Shown one piece after another: positions 60,454 through 64,000 of a DNA stretch of 64,000 bases. Positions within the stretch are counted from its first letter, which is position 1. The number at the start of each line of letters is the position of its first letter. This DNA comes from Clavibacter sepedonicus (GTDB taxonomy: Bacteria > Actinomycetota > Actinomycetes > Actinomycetales > Microbacteriaceae): positions 3,100,001 to 3,164,000 of the forward strand of contig NC_010407.1 of NCBI RefSeq assembly GCF_000069225.1. Reading direction: 5' to 3'. The notes under the pieces were generated by a model. That model did not search any database, was not told where the DNA came from, and worked only from the letters and a program-made list of their open reading frames with translations. Made by a program: the position numbers and the translations under genes.

Positions 60454-60942
60454 ATGGCAGATTCCTCGTTCGACGTCGTCAGCAAGGTCGACCGCATGGA
60501 GGCGGACAACGCCGTCCACCAGACCCAGAAGGAGGTGGAGCAGCGCTACGACTTCAAGAACGTGGGCGCCTCCATCGAGTGGAGCGGCGACACCATCCTC
60601 ATGAAGGCCTCCAGCGAGGAGCGCGTGAAGGCGATCCTCGACGTGCTGCAGACGAAGATGTTCAAGCGCGGCATCGGCCTCAAGAGCCTCGAGGAGGGCG
60701 AGCCCTTCGCCTCGGGCAAGGAGTACCGCATCGAGGTCACCCTCAAGCAGGGCATCGACCAGGCCAACGCGAAGAAGCTCGGCAAGATCATCCGCGACGA
60801 GGGCCCCAAGAGCATCAAGAGCCGCGTCGAGGGCGACGAGCTCCGCGTCTCCAGCAAGAGCCGGGACGACCTGCAGCAGACCATCGCGCTGCTCAAGGGC
60901 GCCGACGTCGACCTCGACCTGCAGTTCGTCAACTTCCGCTGA
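60454..60942 (+). CDS. YajQ-family nucleotide-binding protein
   Basis: 162-aa soluble protein with the complete YajQ pattern: SSFDVVSKVDRMEADNAVHQ at the start, RYDFKN, SGKEYRIEVTLKQGIDQANA, KLGKIIRDEGPKS and the LQFVNFR end. Two RNA-binding-like ferredoxin folds; homologues bind nucleotides or cyclic-di-GMP (XC_3703 in Xanthomonas). Start ATG 60454 preferred over GTG/ATG three codons upstream. A hairpin follows the stop. Confidence 0.92.
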   Translation: MADSSFDVVSKVDRMEADNAVHQTQKEVEQRYDFKNVGASIEWSGDTILMKASSEERVKAILDVLQTKMFKRGIGLKSLEEGEPFASGKEYRIEVTLKQGIDQANAKKLGKIIRDEGPKSIKSRVEGDELRVSSKSRDDLQQTIALLKGADVDLDLQFVNFR

Positions 60943-60943
60943 T

Positions 60944-60964
60944 CCGCCGCGCCGCCCGCGGCGG
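60944..60964 (+). terminator. Hairpin after the YajQ gene
   Basis: CCGCCGCG-CCGCC-CGCGGCGG, an 8-bp perfect stem starting one base after the stop codon. Confidence 0.5.
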
Positions 60965-61035
60965 CGCCCGCCCGGCCTGTCCGGCGGGAGCCGGGACCCC
61001 CGGGCGGCGCGGATGCGGCGGATAGACTCCGCCTG

Positions 61036-62505
61036 ATGGACCCCTCGATGACCACCCTCATCCTCGCGGGGCTCGCGGTGCTCGTCGACTTCATCGTGCG
61101 CGTGGTGGCGCTGCTGGTGATCCCCCGCAACCGTCGGCCGTCCACCGCCATGGCGTGGCTCATGGCGATCTTCTTCCTGCCGTACCTCGGCATCTTCCTG
61201 TTCCTGCTCATCGGGTCCACGCGCCTGCCGAAGCGGCGCCGGGAGAAGCAGCAGGAGATCAACCGGTTCATCATCGAGTCGACGGAGGGCATCGAGCGCG
61301 TCACGCGCGAGCACTCGTGGCCGTCGTGGCTGGACTCGGTCGTGGAGCTCAACCGCACGCTCGGCTCCATGCCGCTCGTGGGCGGCAACCGCGCGAAGCT
61401 CTACAGCCACTACGACGAGTCCATCGCCGCGATGACCGCCGAGGTCGACAGGGCCACGCGGTACGTGCACGTCGAGTTCTACATCCTCGCCTGGGACGTG
61501 ACGAGCGCACCCTTCTTCGACGCCCTCGAGCGCGCCGTGCAGCGCGGCGTCACCGTGCGCGTGCTGCTCGACCACATCGCGTCGCTGCGCGCACCCGGCT
61601 ACAAGCGGACGACGCGCAAGCTCACGGCGATCGGCGCGGACTGGAACCTCATGCTGCCCGTCCAGCCCCTGCGCGGGCGCTACCAGCGGCCCGACCTCCG
61701 CAACCACCGCAAGGTGCTCGTGATCGACGGCCGCGTCGGCTTCATGGGATCCCAGAACATGGTGCACCGCAGCTACGACAAGGTCGTCAACCGCAAGCGG
61801 GGCCTCAAGTGGCAGGACCTCATGACCCGGCTCGAGGGTCCCATCGTGAGCGGCCTCAACGCGATCTTCATCACCGACTGGTACGCGGAGACCGACCAGC
61901 TGCTCGTGCGCGAGACCGACCCCATCGAGGTCGCGGCCTCGGACGACGACGAGGAGCTCGACTGCCAGGTCGTGCCGTCCGGCCCCGGGTTCCCCGGCGA
62001 GAACAACCTGCGCCTGTTCAACGCGCTGCTCTACTACGCGCAGGAGCGCATCGTGATCACGTCGCCGTACTTCGTGCCCGACGACTCCATGCGGTACGCG
62101 ATCACCACGGCCGTTCAGCGCGGGCTCTCGGTCGAGCTGTTCGTCAGCGAGATCGGCGACCAGCCCGTCGTCTACCACGCGCAGCGCTCGTACTACGAGG
62201 AGCTGCTGAACGCGGGCGTGCGGATCTGGATGTACCGGGCCCCGTACATCCTGCACAGCAAGCACTTCACGATCGACGACGACGTGGCCGTCATCGGATC
62301 CAGCAACATGGACATGCGCTCGTTCAGCCTCAACATGGAGGTCTCGCTGATGGTGCGCGGCCCCGGCTTCGTGCGCGAGATGCGCCGGATCGAGGACGGC
62401 TACCGGAAGCGCAGCCGCGAGCTGACCCTCGAGGAGTGGAGCCGGCGCACGCGGTCCAGCACGGTGCTCGACAACCTCGCGCGCCTGACCTCGGGCGTGC
62501 AGTAG
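61036..62505 (+). CDS. cls: Cardiolipin synthase (phospholipase D family)
   Basis: 489-aa membrane enzyme joining phosphatidylglycerol molecules to cardiolipin. Two N-terminal membrane segments (TTLILAGLAVLVDFIVRVVA and AWLMAIFFLPYLGIFLFLLI) are followed by two HKD motifs: NHRKVLVIDG with GSQN downstream, and HSKHFTIDDD with GSSN. Full length for the ClsA type. Start ATG 61036. Confidence 0.9.
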   Translation: MDPSMTTLILAGLAVLVDFIVRVVALLVIPRNRRPSTAMAWLMAIFFLPYLGIFLFLLIGSTRLPKRRREKQQEINRFIIESTEGIERVTREHSWPSWLDSVVELNRTLGSMPLVGGNRAKLYSHYDESIAAMTAEVDRATRYVHVEFYILAWDVTSAPFFDALERAVQRGVTVRVLLDHIASLRAPGYKRTTRKLTAIGADWNLMLPVQPLRGRYQRPDLRNHRKVLVIDGRVGFMGSQNMVHRSYDKVVNRKRGLKWQDLMTRLEGPIVSGLNAIFITDWYAETDQLLVRETDPIEVAASDDDEELDCQVVPSGPGFPGENNLRLFNALLYYAQERIVITSPYFVPDDSMRYAITTAVQRGLSVELFVSEIGDQPVVYHAQRSYYEELLNAGVRIWMYRAPYILHSKHFTIDDDVAVIGSSNMDMRSFSLNMEVSLMVRGPGFVREMRRIEDGYRKRSRELTLEEWSRRTRSSTVLDNLARLTSGVQ

Positions 62506-62520
62506 CGGCGAGGCCCTCGC

Positions 62521-62584
62521 CGGACGCGGGTCAGGCCGCACGCGGGTCAAGCGGCACGCGGGTCAGGCCGGACGCGGGTCAGGC
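62521..62584. repeat. Four tandem 16-bp repeats
   Basis: Four head-to-tail copies of about CGGACGCGGGTCAGGC between cls and the convergent MarR gene; first and last units identical, middle ones with two or three changes. The last unit contains the MarR stop codon. Unit copy number is likely variable between strains. Confidence 0.8.
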
Positions 62585-63079
62585 CTGTCCGGCGTCCGCC
62601 GCGTCCTCGTCCTCATGGTCGTCGGCGTGGTCGTGCGCCTGCTCGTGGGCGGTGGCGCGGTCGAGCACGCCCTGGAGCAGGTCGCGGAGCCGCGAGTCGT
62701 CCACGTCGTCGCCGGCGATGTCGCGGCGGACCTGGTCGCCCACGCGCCAGATGACGGGGAGCATGTCGCGCCCGGCGTGCGTGAGGCCGACGGACAGGCG
62801 ACGCTCGTCCGTCGCGTCGCGGAAGCGCGACACGTAGCCGAACACCTCCAGGCGCTTGAGCAGCGGCGAGAGCGTGCCCGGGGTGAGGTGCAGCTTCTCC
62901 GCGAGGTCGACGACCGCCTGCGGCTCCTCCTCGTCGAGGGCCAGCAGCACGAGGTACTGCGGGTGCGTCAGGTTGAGCGGCTGCAGCAGCGGCCGGTACA
63001 GCGAGACCACCGCGCGCGAGGCCGCGGCCAGGAGCACACCGGTCTCGTCCTGCAGCAGTGAGAGCGATCTCTGTGCCAT
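62579..63079 (-). CDS. MarR-family regulator
   Basis: 166-aa winged-helix regulator from ATG 63077-63079. SLYRPLLQPLNLTHPQYLVL, LAEKLHLTPGTLSPLLKRLE and DATDERRLSVGLT resemble the OhrR/MgrA branch, but the N-terminal sensing Cys of OhrR is absent: there is no Cys at all. The tail is His/Asp-rich (HEQAHDHADDHEDED) and could bind metal. An in-frame start further upstream is unlikely. Confidence 0.83.
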   Translation of the reverse strand: MAQRSLSLLQDETGVLLAAASRAVVSLYRPLLQPLNLTHPQYLVLLALDEEEPQAVVDLAEKLHLTPGTLSPLLKRLEVFGYVSRFRDATDERRLSVGLTHAGRDMLPVIWRVGDQVRRDIAGDDVDDSRLRDLLQGVLDRATAHEQAHDHADDHEDEDAADAGQA

Positions 63080-63202
63080 CTCTTCATCCTCTGGCTCGTC
63101 AGTACGTCGATGCCGGGGTCTTGGACACTCCCTCCACCGTACGCCCGACAGCGCACGAGGATCCCCACGCACAGACAACCGTCGGCCGGATCCCCTGCGC
63201 GC

Positions 63203-63829
63203 TCACGCGAGCGTACGGGGAGCGGATACCACGACGAGGGCGCCCAGCACGAGCCACGGACCGAACGGGACGGCGGTCGACGCCCGGGCACGGCCCGCGA
63301 CGAGCAGGGCGGTCGTCGCGACGCCGCCGAGCATCGTGCCCGCGGCGAGGCCCAGCGCGACCTGCGCGGGCCCGAGCTGCCCGAGCGCCAGGCCGATGAC
63401 GCCGGCGAGCTTCACGTCTCCCGCGCCGCACGCCGCCGCCTGGACGAGGAGGCCGGATCCGCCCGCGACCAGCGCGAGCGCCGCGGCCGCGACGGCCGCC
63501 GGAGCCGTGGCCCGGTCGGGCAGGCGGTGCGCGGCGAGGTCGGCGAGCACGAGCACCGGGCCGACGGCGACGACGAGGAGCGCCACGGGGATCCGCGCGG
63601 GCGGCGTCTCCGCGACGACCAGGGCGGCGAGGGTGCCCGCGACCAGCGCGGCGACGACCGCGGCGACGCGGCCGAGGCCGGGGAGCGGATCCAGCGGGCG
63701 GGCGTCGAGGCCGTCGGGGCGGCGACCCCCGGCGAGGGCGGCGCGGGCGAGCGCCGGGGAGGCGGCGCCGAGCGCGGCACCGGCGATGCCGACCGCGACG
63801 AGCAGGGCGGGCGCGGAGGCGGGGATCAC
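63203..63829 (-). CDS. A24-type prepilin peptidase (C-terminal domain form)
   Basis: 208-aa membrane aspartic protease. The two active-site Asp motifs are visible: DLAAHRLPD and GAGDVKLAG, in a frame of about seven hydrophobic segments, ending PFGPWLVLGALVVV. The N-terminal methylase Cys motifs of PilD are missing, as in actinobacterial TadV/CpaA-like or minimal PilD enzymes. It should process type IV or Flp prepilins; no pilin genes are in this window. GTG start at 63827-63829. Confidence 0.78.
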   Translation of the reverse strand: MIPASAPALLVAVGIAGAALGAASPALARAALAGGRRPDGLDARPLDPLPGLGRVAAVVAALVAGTLAALVVAETPPARIPVALLVVAVGPVLVLADLAAHRLPDRATAPAAVAAAALALVAGGSGLLVQAAACGAGDVKLAGVIGLALGQLGPAQVALGLAAGTMLGGVATTALLVAGRARASTAVPFGPWLVLGALVVVSAPRTLA

Positions 63830-63895
63830 GCGGCGACCCTAGGGGCTGCGGCGGGCCGGGCGGGCGGACGGGGGTCCAGCTGGGGACGGACGACG

Positions 63896-63930
63896 GACGG
63901 GCGCCCGCGGGAGGACCGCGGGCGCCCGTC
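63896..63930. terminator. Strong terminator hairpin
   Basis: A perfect 15-bp stem (GACGGGCGCCCGCGG and complement) with loop GAGGA, downstream of the minus-strand gene that enters from the right edge. Confidence 0.75.
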
Positions 63931-63961
63931 GGCGTCGATCAGATCGTGCGGCGCGCGCCGA

Positions 63962-64000
63962 TCAGACGGACTGGCGGGGCCGCGACGCCTCGAGCATCTC
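63962..64000 (-). CDS. C-terminal fragment of a gene entering from the right edge
   Basis: The minus-strand frame is open at the edge and reads EMLEASRPRQSV before TGA at 63962-63964, 32 bp ahead of a strong terminator. Too short to identify. Confidence 0.35.
   Translation of the reverse strand, partial: EMLEASRPRQSV

Overview
The window is about 70% G+C or more, has dense GTG/ATG-started genes with 4-nt ATGA/GTGA overlaps, carries actinobacterial markers (Lsr2, DUF202/DUF1275 membrane proteins, LPxTG protein, MarR/HxlR regulators), two Pat-1/Chp-type secreted serine proteases and a plantazolicin-like cluster. Together these point to Microbacteriaceae, most likely a Clavibacter chromosome. 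The species call is inference from gene content, not a database match.

Layout. 1-5 kb: an unidentified gene cut by the window edge, then a SipW-type cell-surface operon (SipW-dependent secreted protein, SipW signal peptidase, LPxTG protein, choice-of-anchor G protein). 5-9.6 kb: MarR regulator, ZIP metal transporter, two small unknowns, a Tat-exported PhoX phosphatase. 9.7-15.9 kb: an SDR and a fructose-type ABC import operon (frcBCA plus a coupled ABM-domain protein) divergent from a LacI regulator and a PfkB sugar kinase, with a palindromic operator between. 16.2-17.7 kb: a visibly AT-richer islet with three tandem genes that read as a toxin-antitoxin-chaperone (TAC) module: HigB-like toxin, HigA-like antitoxin with a C-terminal tail, SecB-like chaperone. 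18-21.6 kb: NmrA-like protein, DUF202, EamA exporter, LysR regulator. 21.7-29.9 kb: a plantazolicin-class linear azole-containing peptide cluster (precursor A, transporter GH, J, C, D, B, protease E, methyltransferase L), in which the YcaO gene D is frameshifted at a 7-G tract. 30-36.4 kb: ordinary metabolic, transport and regulatory genes.

36.4-47.9 kb is an accessory region. Two dif-like (XerC/XerD) sites in the same orientation, at 36612-36639 and 45197-45224, bracket about 8.6 kb holding an HNH-endonuclease remnant, small unknowns, a broken secreted protein, Lsr2, a double-HTH protein, a DPPY-type DNA methylase, a serine resolvase with its own res-like site, and a Chp serine protease. Just outside lie a second Chp protease, a second copy of a 340-bp direct repeat, and an IS481 fragment. 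47.9-53.7 kb returns to backbone: GntR regulator, NCS1 permease and a cysteine hydrolase (nitrogen-compound use), a GT87 gene with an in-frame stop, and a uracil/xanthine permease. 53.8-56.0 kb: two different IS481-family elements inserted back to back, each flanked by CTAG. 56-64 kb: frameshifted M23 peptidase, inositol-phosphatase family gene, DUF1275, aldo/keto reductase, tRNA-Tyr, YajQ, cardiolipin synthase, MarR regulator, and an A24 prepilin peptidase.

Four genes carry single-base length changes, at least three of them in or beside G/C runs, and one gene has an in-frame stop. Either the genome is decaying (consistent with its IS load) or the assembly has homopolymer errors; the sequence alone cannot separate these.
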